Part shown: positions 17,780 through 25,201 of the stretch, piece after piece | Numbering within the stretch: position 1 is the stretch's first letter | Layout of the letters: each line of letters starts with the position of its first letter | Source of the DNA: Formosa sp. L2A11 | Lineage (GTDB): Bacteria; Bacteroidota; Bacteroidia; Flavobacteriales; Flavobacteriaceae | Assembly: GCF_009796865.1 (NCBI RefSeq) | Contig: NZ_CP047028.1 | Location: 1,674,001-1,738,000, forward strand | Length of the DNA: 64,000 nt | Direction of reading: 5' to 3' | Notes under the pieces: generated by a model | The model's input: only the letters and a program-made list of their open reading frames with translations | Database searches by the model: none | What the model was told of the DNA's origin: nothing | Made by a program: the position numbers and the translations under genes

Positions 17780-17787
17780 CAAAGATA
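17780..17787 (-). promoter_or_regulatory. Probable -7 element of meaB
   Basis: On the minus strand TATCTTTG matches TAnnTTTG, 47 nt before the meaB start. No TTTG is found at the ideal -33 distance; that region is occupied by the arm of the hairpin at 17800-17860. Confidence 0.45.
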
Positions 17788-17799
17788 CTTATAACCGTA

Positions 17800-17860
17800 A
17801 AAATCACCATAAATACTGCGTTGTTTTTTGTGTAAACAAGACGGTATTTATGATGATTTT
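17800..17860. terminator. Long hairpin after the GT2 operon
   Basis: AAAATCACCATAAATAC (17800-17816) pairs with 17844-17860 with one mismatch over 17 bases; inside, GTTT and AAAC can extend the stem. It directly follows the folded element at 17861-17940 in minus-strand transcripts and is the likely end of the glycosyltransferase transcript, just before the meaB promoter. Confidence 0.6.
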
Positions 17861-17940
17861 GCGTTAGGGATTGTAGTAGAAATCCTTTTGCTTTTTTGCA
17901 AAAGATTGTAACGGAAAGCGCGACCCTTTTGGGAACGCCC
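17861..17940 (-). ncRNA. Structured RNA-like element 3' of the GT2 gene
   Basis: Read on the minus strand, it opens with GGGCGTTCCC and closes with CCCTAACGC. GCGTT and AACGC can form a closing stem, with two inner hairpins: CCC-AAAA-GGG, and ATCTTTTGC paired to GCAAAAGGAT around an A-rich loop with one bulge. It starts 7 nt after the stop of the glycosyltransferase gene. From memory, similar GGGCGTT...CCCTAACGC sequences recur after genes in many flavobacteria; I could not check this. It may be an interspersed repeat or a 3' UTR element. A 60-codon frame across it is not credible as a gene. Confidence 0.5.
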
Positions 17941-17947
17941 AAATTGT

Positions 17948-19438
17948 TTATGCTTTAGAGGTTATTGATTTAAAAAACACATAACCAAAACCTAAAAATA
18001 ACATAAGGTGAAACGGAAATAATCCAAAGTCTCCTCCTTGATCTCCAACTATAAATGCGCTATACATACCGAATGCAAAATAAAGTGTAAGTAAGCCTTC
18101 GAAAATGACATTTACAGAGATGTTTTTCTTTATGTATTTGTTGTCTTTCCAGCTGTCTTTTAGGTTGTTAATGTTGAATTTAGGTGTACGAACAAATTCG
18201 CTTCGTTTACCAATGTGTCCTTCTAATACAGCAATAGAATTGTGTAGAGAGAAGCCCATTGCCACGGTAAAAAAGGTGAAAAACATACCTATATATTTGA
18301 TGAAATTTTTAATACCTCCGCCATAAATATTTTTATACATAAACCAATAGCATATAAAGAAAATAACACTACTTACTACAAAGAAACTCATGACGTAGAA
18401 GTATGGTTTTAAATGCGCATATTCGTTTTTAATATACAACATTGGAATACTTAAAACGGCTACTATAAATACATTTAAAAACATGGTACTGTTTAGTAAA
18501 TGTAATACACCGTGAATTTTTGTTTTACCAGAAATATTATCTGATTTTAAAACACGCCAAAGCATTTTTCTGAAGTTTTCTGCACCACCTTTATTCCAAC
18601 GGAATTGTTGCGAGCGTGCGGCACTAATTACCACAGGAAGTTCTGCTGGTGTTTCTACGTTTTCTAAATATTTAAATTTCCAGTTTTTAAGTTGTGCACG
18701 GTAGCTTAAATCTAGGTCTTCTGTAAGTGTGTCTCCTTCCCAGTTTCCTGCGTCTATAATACAGTCTTTACGCCAAACTCCGGCTGTACCGTTAAAATTT
18801 ATAAAGTGTCCTTTACTGTTTCTACCTACTTGTTCTAGCGTAAAATGCGCATCTAAAGCAAAGGCCTGGATACGTGTTAGTAAAGAATATTCGCGGTTTA
18901 TATGTCCCCAACGGGTTTGAACTACACCAATATTTCTGTCTTTAAAATAAGGTAGTGTACGTAATAACCAATCTGTTTGAGGTAAGAAATCTGCATCGAA
19001 AATGGCAATAAATTCTCCTTTTGCTATTTTTAAACCTTCTTTTAAGGCTCCTGCTTTAAATCCGCTACGGTCTGTTCTCGTAATATGTACAATGTCTAAA
19101 CCTGCTGCTTTTAGTTTTTGTACATGTTCGCGTGTGGTTTGAACGGTTTCGTCTGTAGAATCGTCTAAAACTTGAATTTCCAATTTATTTTTTGGATAAT
19201 TCATAGTTGCGATGTTTTCCAACAAACGATCCATAACATACATTTCGTTATAAACAGGTAATTGTATGGTAACATAAGGGACTTCTTTTTCTTTAGAAAG
19301 ATCTAAAGGGGGCAAAGAAGTATCTTTCTTATGAGCAGAAAGATAATTTAACAATAAATTTAACTGTGCTAAAGCATACATGAAAATTAATGCTAAAGAA
19401 GTTGAGTAAATGGCAATTATAATAATTTCTAATATCAT
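17948..19438 (-). CDS. GT2 family processive-type glycosyltransferase (cellulose synthase-like)
   Basis: A 496-residue membrane glycosyltransferase. An N-terminal membrane span (about 5-30) is followed by a cytosolic GT2 domain with the family residues in order: LDDSTDE near 91-97, DAD at 148-150, TED at 239-241 and QQFRW at 277-281, then about four to five C-terminal spans. This is the DDD-QxxRW arrangement of cellulose synthase/CsbB-like enzymes, which use a nucleotide sugar. It is short for cellulose synthase and lacks a PilZ domain, so a glycolipid or beta-glucan/mannan product is more likely. It overlaps the upstream DPM-like gene by 4 nt. Confidence 0.85.
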   Translation of the reverse strand: MILEIIIIAIYSTSLALIFMYALAQLNLLLNYLSAHKKDTSLPPLDLSKEKEVPYVTIQLPVYNEMYVMDRLLENIATMNYPKNKLEIQVLDDSTDETVQTTREHVQKLKAAGLDIVHITRTDRSGFKAGALKEGLKIAKGEFIAIFDADFLPQTDWLLRTLPYFKDRNIGVVQTRWGHINREYSLLTRIQAFALDAHFTLEQVGRNSKGHFINFNGTAGVWRKDCIIDAGNWEGDTLTEDLDLSYRAQLKNWKFKYLENVETPAELPVVISAARSQQFRWNKGGAENFRKMLWRVLKSDNISGKTKIHGVLHLLNSTMFLNVFIVAVLSIPMLYIKNEYAHLKPYFYVMSFFVVSSVIFFICYWFMYKNIYGGGIKNFIKYIGMFFTFFTVAMGFSLHNSIAVLEGHIGKRSEFVRTPKFNINNLKDSWKDNKYIKKNISVNVIFEGLLTLYFAFGMYSAFIVGDQGGDFGLFPFHLMLFLGFGYVFFKSITSKA

Positions 19439-20127
19439 TTTTTAAAGCTATATTTAAAAATCCAATACAGGATTTTCATGCCTGCAAATATAGCACCTTT
19501 TATCGTACCTGAAACTTTTGAAACTCCTATTCTGTTACGATATTTTACAGGGATTTCTCGATAAGAAAAATGTCTTTTTAAAATTTTTAATTGCATTTCT
19601 ACCGTCCAACCATATGTTTTGTCTAACATGTTTACTTCTAGTAGGTTACTGTATTTTATAGCGCGAAAAGGACCTAAATCTGTAAAAGTTGATTTAAAAA
19701 ATAAGCGCATTAATGACGTCGCTAACCAGTTTCCAAACTCTTGAGGAATGGTCATTGAACCTTTTTCACGAAGATTTTTCATACGTGCACCGACAACAAA
19801 ATCGATATTTTCTTCTAGTATAGGTGTAATAAGCTCTGTTAATTGTTCAGGATAATCGCTATAATCTCCATCTAAAAAAACAATAATATCTGGTTTTGTA
19901 TTTAGTTTAGAAATGTAATCCATACCCTTTAAGCAAGCATAGCCATATCCTTTGTTTTTTTCTATTAAAACAGTTGCGCCAGCTTGTTTTGCATTTTCTT
20001 CTGTATTGTCTGTAGAGTTGTTACTTACAACAATAATTTCGTCTACAATATTTGGAATATCGTGTATAACTTTCGAAATAGAATCTGCTTCGTTATACGC
20101 AGGTATAATAACTTTAATTATGGCCAT
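19435..20127 (-). CDS. GT2 family glycosyltransferase, polyprenol-phosphate sugar synthase-like
   Basis: 230 residues, a compact GT-A domain: IIPAYNEADS at the N-terminus, SNNSTDNT, and the metal-binding DGDYSD (DGD at 86-88). It resembles dolichyl-phosphate mannose/glucose synthases without C-terminal membrane spans, and would transfer a sugar from a nucleotide donor to a lipid phosphate. It is the first gene of a two-gene operon with the cellulose-synthase-like enzyme and has a -7 box 24 nt upstream. A partnership with the GT-C enzyme at 4067-5425, which should need a lipid-linked sugar, is inferred. Confidence 0.82.
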   Translation of the reverse strand: MAIIKVIIPAYNEADSISKVIHDIPNIVDEIIVVSNNSTDNTEENAKQAGATVLIEKNKGYGYACLKGMDYISKLNTKPDIIVFLDGDYSDYPEQLTELITPILEENIDFVVGARMKNLREKGSMTIPQEFGNWLATSLMRLFFKSTFTDLGPFRAIKYSNLLEVNMLDKTYGWTVEMQLKILKRHFSYREIPVKYRNRIGVSKVSGTIKGAIFAGMKILYWIFKYSFKK

Positions 20128-20150
20128 ATTAGGTTTTCAGAATGGGAAAG

Positions 20151-20158
20151 CAAATATA
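20151..20158 (-). promoter_or_regulatory. Probable -7 element of the GT2 operon
   Basis: TATATTTG on the minus strand matches the -7 consensus and lies 24 nt before the start codon at 20127. No clear TTTG at -33. Confidence 0.45.
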
Positions 20159-20234
20159 ATTAGTTATTTGGATTTGCTTTTGTATTTTTAAATTCTTCTT
20201 GCTGAGCGGGATAATAGTAGTTTGTAAATTGTAT

Positions 20235-20277
20235 AAAGACCATTTTATACCAGGAAATCTAGTGTAAAATGGTCTTT
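20235..20277. terminator. Rho-independent terminator, bidirectional
   Basis: AAAGACCATTTTATAC (20235-20250) pairs with GTGTAAAATGGTCTTT (20262-20277) over 16 positions with one wobble, around an 11-nt loop. It lies about 90 nt past the stop of the minus-strand gene ending at 20369 and is the obvious end of that transcript. The rest of the 240-nt gap (20128-20368) holds only the GT2 promoter. Confidence 0.82.
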
Positions 20278-20368
20278 ATTTTACTAGTGTACATCAGTGT
20301 TTTAGTTCTGATTTGTATCCGTGCAACATAACATGTAGTCTAATTAAAGTGCAAAACCTTTCAGGCGT

Positions 20369-21910
20369 TTAGTTTTCTGGTGCTGTTTCAATACTTTTAA
20401 ATTCTTTTATGGCCTTATTTGGCTCTATAATATTGTAACCTTTCCAGAATTCGGGATCGTAGGCAGGAAGATAAATGGGTTCTACTTTTGCTTTTTCTTT
20501 AAATGTATTAAAATCTGTTTGTGTTATGGTGTTGTTTTCGAAAACCACCATTTCTTTTTTAGAGTAGTTAGTTGCTATAAAATTGATGTCTCCAGAAAGT
20601 TCGTTTTGTTTTCTTCGGCCTTTTACATGTTTGTTTTTTTCAATAATTTTAAAAGGTCTATCAATAGCTACTTTGTTTGCGGTTTCAATTTCTGCGTATT
20701 TTAAACTATAACTATCCGTATTATTTTTAGTATAAATAAAGCTACCTTGTCTTTTGTATACGTTTAAAGAAACGCCAAAAAGATTAAATGTTTTTAGAGA
20801 TTTTACATTTTTAAAATCTATTCTTATTACAGCAAAATCGTCTGTGTTTATATAAAGTACACCTTTGTAGTCTTCACTGCGTTTTGGTTTAAAAGCAATT
20901 TTGTAAACGTATTGGTCGTTTAAAAACGAATAGTCTAATAGTTCGAATTCGTAACGGTTTGATTTGTAAATACAGTTTAGGCTAGAATCTTCGTCTGTAA
21001 AACTGCTTTTTTCAAGACTATTAATGCCATATTTTCTGTATTTTAAAAAGTCTTTTTTCTTGTCTGCTTCTTTTTTCTTCTCGGCTTCGAGAAAGGCTTT
21101 AGATTGTTTATCGGAGTCGTCCTGAAAAAATGAAGAATCTATATCTTCTTTTGTGCCAAACCAACCCGATTTAATTTTAAAGTAAGAATCGCGTTTTACG
21201 TGTTTCTTTAAAATAGCATTCAGTTTGTTTTCATAAGCCTCAAAAGTCATTTCATTATTTTTATCGTAAAGTTCTGAGGCCTTTATAATATCTAATTTTA
21301 TAATAGTGTCTTCTGCTGTTTTTAATTTGTTTTTGTAGAATTCTCCTAATACTTCTGTGTATTGACTGGAGTGTAAAGGGATATCTTTTAAAATACTATC
21401 TGTTAATTCTTGATTGAATTCTGGAATAGTAGAGGCTTTAATTTTAACCGATTTTCTAAGAATGTTAGAGCCGTAGGTTGTTCTAAAAAAGAGTTTGCTT
21501 TTACTAAAAGTTCCGGCATAGTTTTTATCTAAATTGTCTTCAACCTTATCAATAATTTCTTCAACCGTATAGTTTTTATTAAACAACATAACTTCTCCTA
21601 ATTCAATAGATTTAGGTTTTAAATAGATTAAACTATCTTGAAATGTTTGTACTTTAAATTGTTTAGACTCGTACCCTAAACAGCTAAAATATAGAGAATC
21701 TTTCGCAGAAATAGTTTTATTAATTTGAAGCTGAAACTGTCCAACATCATTACTTATTACTCCAGATGTATTATTAAATGAAATGGTAGCAAAAGGAATA
21801 GGAGCTTGGCTTGTTGAGTCTAAAATTCTAGCATGAATTTGTGTCTGAGCAGCAACTGTTGTAGCGCAAAAGAGTACTAAAAAGAAAGGGAGAAAGTAGT
21901 GGTGTTTCAT
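20369..21910 (-). CDS. Secreted protein with carboxypeptidase-regulatory-like domain
   Basis: 513 residues. A signal peptide (MKHHYFLPFFLVLFCATTVAAQ) is followed by a CarboxypepD_reg-like beta-sandwich (about 23-105; ARILDSTSQAPIPFATISF and GYESKQF). This domain is common at the N-terminus of Bacteroidota outer-membrane and secreted proteins. The remaining ~400 residues are rich in Lys and Tyr with an alternating beta pattern (YKGVLYINTDDFAVIRIDFKN), resembling outer-membrane-associated proteins of unknown role. There is no TonB-dependent barrel and no C-terminal secretion domain that I can recognise. It is a single-gene unit with its own terminator, so no neighbour informs its function. Confidence 0.75.
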   Translation of the reverse strand: MKHHYFLPFFLVLFCATTVAAQTQIHARILDSTSQAPIPFATISFNNTSGVISNDVGQFQLQINKTISAKDSLYFSCLGYESKQFKVQTFQDSLIYLKPKSIELGEVMLFNKNYTVEEIIDKVEDNLDKNYAGTFSKSKLFFRTTYGSNILRKSVKIKASTIPEFNQELTDSILKDIPLHSSQYTEVLGEFYKNKLKTAEDTIIKLDIIKASELYDKNNEMTFEAYENKLNAILKKHVKRDSYFKIKSGWFGTKEDIDSSFFQDDSDKQSKAFLEAEKKKEADKKKDFLKYRKYGINSLEKSSFTDEDSSLNCIYKSNRYEFELLDYSFLNDQYVYKIAFKPKRSEDYKGVLYINTDDFAVIRIDFKNVKSLKTFNLFGVSLNVYKRQGSFIYTKNNTDSYSLKYAEIETANKVAIDRPFKIIEKNKHVKGRRKQNELSGDINFIATNYSKKEMVVFENNTITQTDFNTFKEKAKVEPIYLPAYDPEFWKGYNIIEPNKAIKEFKSIETAPEN

Positions 21911-21985
21911 GGTGGTAGTTTTTGTGAAAGTAATTTATTACCTGAAACGATGAATACACTTTAGATTTTAATTAAGTAAATTTTA

Positions 21986-22687
21986 TTAGTTTTTAACACT
22001 TACATGCTTTAAATAGTAGTTGTAAAGTGTTTCAGGAGAGGTGCCTAGTCTGTATTTTAAATGAATTACAGTATAATGATATTGTAAATAGCAGATGCCT
22101 TTTGTGTGATATCTTCTTGCAGATGTTGTTAGTTGTTTTTGAATAACAGCAAAGTTAGTTGCTTTGTATGCACAATTTATAAAATGATTGTCTTCGTAAA
22201 TTTTATAGTGCTCGTTATAACCGCCAAGCGTTTCGAAAAGTGTTTTTGTAACAAATAAACTTTGGTCGCCACCGCGACATATTCTCCAAGAAAACTGTGT
22301 AAACCAACCCGCTAGTTTTAGCCACCAATGCAAAGAATTAAACGACATTTTAAAGCAACCTGCTTGTGTGTTTGTATTGAGAGTTTCTGTAATATGTTTG
22401 TCGAAGTTTTTAGGCGGATAAGAATCTGCGTGAAGAAAATACAGAATGTTCCCTTTGGCTTGTTTTGCGCCTAAATTCATTTGGATTCCGCGTCCTTTTT
22501 CTGAGTTTATAAGGTTAGCTTCTGTAAATAGTTTGGTTATGTTTTGTGTACCATCTGTACTGCCGCCATCTACAATTATAATTTCTTTAATATTTTTTGA
22601 AGATGAATTTTTTATTAGATATGGAATTAATTCCTGAAGATTCTTTGCTTCATTAAAAACGGGAATTACTATAGAAATTTTACTCAT
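21986..22687 (-). CDS. TIGR04283-type glycosyltransferase (arsenosugar biosynthesis-associated)
   Basis: A 233-residue GT2 glycosyltransferase with IPVFNEAKN at the N-terminus, VDGGSTDGT, FLHADSYPP (metal-binding HAD in place of DxD) and CRGGDQSLFV, the features of the family named TIGR04283 in arsenosugar-type clusters. It is the last gene of the minus-strand operon that contains the ArsS-like radical SAM enzyme, 21 nt after the fatty acid hydroxylase. It could attach the sugar-like product to a carrier; the acceptor is unknown. Family members also occur outside arsenic clusters, so the substrate is inference. Confidence 0.82.
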   Translation of the reverse strand: MSKISIVIPVFNEAKNLQELIPYLIKNSSSKNIKEIIIVDGGSTDGTQNITKLFTEANLINSEKGRGIQMNLGAKQAKGNILYFLHADSYPPKNFDKHITETLNTNTQAGCFKMSFNSLHWWLKLAGWFTQFSWRICRGGDQSLFVTKTLFETLGGYNEHYKIYEDNHFINCAYKATNFAVIQKQLTTSARRYHTKGICYLQYHYTVIHLKYRLGTSPETLYNYYLKHVSVKN

Positions 22688-22708
22688 TTAAATTTTCAGG
22701 ATATAGCT

Positions 22709-23599
22709 TTAATCTTGTTTTCTCTTTAGTGGATAGAGTTCTTGGTCTATAAAATGTTTTGGAAATTTTTCGTCTTCTTCAAAACCTAATTCTATATCTC
22801 TTCCGTTATGCGGAATGTAATCTGTTTTAAATAAATAATCCCAAATACTTAATGTAATCCCGTAATTAGATCCATAAATAGAATTTGGAGGTAATTCTTT
22901 GGCGTGGTGCCAAATGTGCATTTTAGGATTGTTTAAAATATATTTAAAAGGACCGTAGTTCCAGCCCAAATTAGCATGATTTAAATGCCCAACAGCAATG
23001 GAGAAAAAATGAACCAATACAACATCTTGCACGTTAAATCCTCCAATAATAGCAATAGGAAGGTATAATAAAGATTTGTAAAGCACCGGTTCCATCCAAT
23101 GGTAACGTAAGTGTCCTGCAAATCCCATTTCTTTTATAGAATGGTGTACTTTATGAAAATCCCATAGTAAAGGGAAACGGTGTAATAAGCGGTGAGTATT
23201 CCATTGTATAAAATCACTCACTATAAAAAAGATAAATAAACCAACGGCTTTAGGTAATTGGTTTACATTAAATAGTTGAAGATTTTCTAGAGATAATCCG
23301 AAAACAGAAAGGACATCGTTAAATAATTCTGAGGCCGTGTTAGATAATGCTATAAGAACAATTAAATTAAGAATAAAAAAATTGAAAAACATATAGAATA
23401 TGTCTTGCCAAAAATCTTTTCTAAAAATAGACTGATTTTTACGCCAAGGAAATGCAATCTCTAAACTCCAAACCACTAATGATATAGTAATTAAGCCATA
23501 GAAATAATTATCCCAATGGTTTATAGATATTAACTCGTATTTTAAATACCTCCAGTAACCAGAGTACGAGTCTTGTATTATATTAATGTATTTATCCAT
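22709..23599 (-). CDS. Sterol desaturase/fatty acid hydroxylase family protein
   Basis: A 296-residue membrane di-iron enzyme. Its histidine clusters are all present: HRLLH and FHKVHHS around residues 130-150, HLNH, and HIWHH further on, between four or so hydrophobic segments. Family members hydroxylate or desaturate lipids. I chose the ATG at 23599 (MDKYINIIQ), since the only earlier start is a TTG that would run through a perfect hairpin. It lies between the phosphorylase and the TIGR04283 glycosyltransferase in the ArsS operon, so its substrate might be a lipid linked to that pathway; this is speculative, and a role in hydroxy-lipid formation unrelated to arsenic is equally open. Confidence 0.87.
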   Translation of the reverse strand: MDKYINIIQDSYSGYWRYLKYELISINHWDNYFYGLITISLVVWSLEIAFPWRKNQSIFRKDFWQDIFYMFFNFFILNLIVLIALSNTASELFNDVLSVFGLSLENLQLFNVNQLPKAVGLFIFFIVSDFIQWNTHRLLHRFPLLWDFHKVHHSIKEMGFAGHLRYHWMEPVLYKSLLYLPIAIIGGFNVQDVVLVHFFSIAVGHLNHANLGWNYGPFKYILNNPKMHIWHHAKELPPNSIYGSNYGITLSIWDYLFKTDYIPHNGRDIELGFEEDEKFPKHFIDQELYPLKRKQD

Positions 23600-23605
23600 A
23601 ATAAA

Positions 23606-23646
23606 ACATCTTGTTTTCTGAGTTGTAGACGTTAAAAACAAGATGT
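23606..23646 (-). terminator. Perfect 12-bp hairpin between PNP and hydroxylase genes
   Basis: ACATCTTGTTTT (23606-23617) and AAAACAAGATGT (23635-23646) are perfect inverted arms. Read on the minus strand the stem is followed by TTTATTATGG, whose ATG is the start of the hydroxylase gene. It could be a partial terminator that lowers expression of the last two genes, or a structure that controls access to the start codon. Confidence 0.65.
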
Positions 23647-23678
23647 CATTACGTTTTTAAAATCTTTTTAAAGTAAAA

Positions 23679-24491
23679 TTATAGAGATTTTATAAGATCT
23701 TTAAAAAGTGTTATCATTTTAGGTTCGGCTTTTTCTGCCATAGCTATAATGTCTTTAATGTCTACAGGGTATAAATTTTCAGGATCACCTTTATCTGTAA
23801 TTACAGAAACAGCAGCAACTTTTAAACTTAAGTGATTGGCAACAATAATTTCAGGAACCGTACTCATACCAACAGCATCTACGCCTAAAAGTTTAAGCAT
23901 TCTATATTCTGCACGTGTTTCTAATTGTGGGCCTAACATGCTTGCATAAACACCTTCGTGTAAAGTAAAGTTGTGTGCTTTTGCGATCTCTTTAAATTTG
24001 GTATTTATTTCTTTATCGTAAGGCGCACTCATGTCTGCAAAACGTTCTCCTAGTTTAGATACACCTTTAAAAGCTAAAGGAGAACCGCCTAGTAAATTAA
24101 TATGGTCGTCTATTAACATTAAGTCTCCTTTTTCGTAATCTAAATTTACAGCTCCAGAAGCGTTAGATACTAAAAGCGTATGTATTCCTAATTGGTTCAT
24201 AATACGAACTGGGTAGGTAATGTCTTGTAAAGTGTAGCCTTCGTATAAATGAAAACGGCCTTGCATAACCACTACTTTTTTACCTTCTAATTCGCCATAA
24301 ATTAATTTCCCCTTATGGAACTCTACAGTTGCTGTTGGGAAATATGGAATTTGGTTGTAGCTCACTTCGTGAATTATAGATATTTCATCTAATAATTTTC
24401 CTAATCCTGTACCTAGAATAATTCCAATTTCAGGTTTATCGAAGCCTTTATTTTGTAAATATTCTGTGGTTTCGTTAATGTATTTAATCAT
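23679..24491 (-). CDS. Purine nucleoside phosphorylase, trimeric PNP/MTAP family
   Basis: 270 residues with the trimeric family motifs: phosphate loop GIILGTGLGKL, GRFHLYEGY, the purine-binding glutamate in GPQLETRAEYRM, and VSVITDKG. The last places Asp (about D233) where hypoxanthine/guanine-specific enzymes have Asn; Asp there is linked to 6-aminopurine (adenine) recognition. In the ArsS operon it could release adenine from the 5'-deoxyadenosyl product of the radical SAM enzyme. That is an inference, as this Asp may be common in Bacteroidota PNPs used for ordinary salvage. The start overlaps the upstream TIGR04282 gene by 8 nt, and a hairpin follows the stop. Confidence 0.88.
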   Translation of the reverse strand: MIKYINETTEYLQNKGFDKPEIGIILGTGLGKLLDEISIIHEVSYNQIPYFPTATVEFHKGKLIYGELEGKKVVVMQGRFHLYEGYTLQDITYPVRIMNQLGIHTLLVSNASGAVNLDYEKGDLMLIDDHINLLGGSPLAFKGVSKLGERFADMSAPYDKEINTKFKEIAKAHNFTLHEGVYASMLGPQLETRAEYRMLKLLGVDAVGMSTVPEIIVANHLSLKVAAVSVITDKGDPENLYPVDIKDIIAMAEKAEPKMITLFKDLIKSL

Positions 24492-25161
24492 GATGTATAC
24501 TATATTTTTTAAATTGAGGATAATCTTTTATATCTTCAAATGTATCGATATCATTTAATTCTTCAAGTAAATAAACCGATTTGTTAGTTAAGTTTTTTAG
24601 AGATTCTTCTAGAACAGTTGCGGTTCCCCAAGCTTTATTTTTAAACAATTCGCTATGTAACGTTTTCATTCCTAGTAAGTAATATCCGCCATCTTTTGCT
24701 GGACCAATAACAACATCGTTATGTTCTAGTTGGTTAAAAGCATCGTCAATAATTTCTGAAGTAAGATCTAAAATATCACTTCCAATTATAACAACTTTCT
24801 GATAATTATTCTGAAACAAATCTTTGAAAGCATGATTCATACGTTCGCCTAAATCTTCGCCTTGTTGCAGTTTTTTTCTGAAATTATTATCGTCCCAAGT
24901 ATCATTTTTGTGAATATGTTCAGAATAAAATACAAAATTATCAGCTTTTACACTTTCAGAAATCTTAGCCGTATGCTGTAAAAGTGTCCTGTAAATTGCT
25001 AAAGCATTTTCATCTCCAATAGTTTTGGCTAAACGGGTTTTGCATTTTCCCAATTCTGGGTTTCTTGCAAATACAATAAGTGCTTTTTTAGATGTAGGAA
25101 AATGAAATGTTGCAATCGCTTCATCATCATTTTCTGTGTCATTCGAGGTTAAAAATCCCAT
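24484..25161 (-). CDS. TIGR04282-type glycosyltransferase (DUF2064; arsenosugar biosynthesis-associated)
   Basis: 225 residues with a nucleotidyl/glycosyltransferase-A-like fold: LIVFARNPELGKCKTRLAK near residue 30 (nucleotide-binding loop), VIIGSDILDL carrying the central acidic residue, and IGPAKDGGYYLLGMK, which are signatures of the DUF2064/TIGR04282 family. It is predicted to be a sugar transferase partner of TIGR04283 in arsenosugar-type clusters. It lies 40 nt after the ArsS-like gene and overlaps the phosphorylase by 8 nt. The N-terminal ~25 residues (acidic, Asn/Asp-rich) precede the core, so a later start is possible. Confidence 0.84.
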   Translation of the reverse strand: MGFLTSNDTENDDEAIATFHFPTSKKALIVFARNPELGKCKTRLAKTIGDENALAIYRTLLQHTAKISESVKADNFVFYSEHIHKNDTWDDNNFRKKLQQGEDLGERMNHAFKDLFQNNYQKVVIIGSDILDLTSEIIDDAFNQLEHNDVVIGPAKDGGYYLLGMKTLHSELFKNKAWGTATVLEESLKNLTNKSVYLLEELNDIDTFEDIKDYPQFKKYSIHHD

Positions 25162-25201
25162 GTTTTAAAAGTAATATTAAATAAAATTGAATGTATAAAA
25201 A

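Noticed and set aside
17760-17942. 60-codon minus-strand open frame between meaB and the GT2 gene
   Set aside because: It runs through a folded element and a long hairpin, and its sequence looks like translated structured RNA rather than protein.
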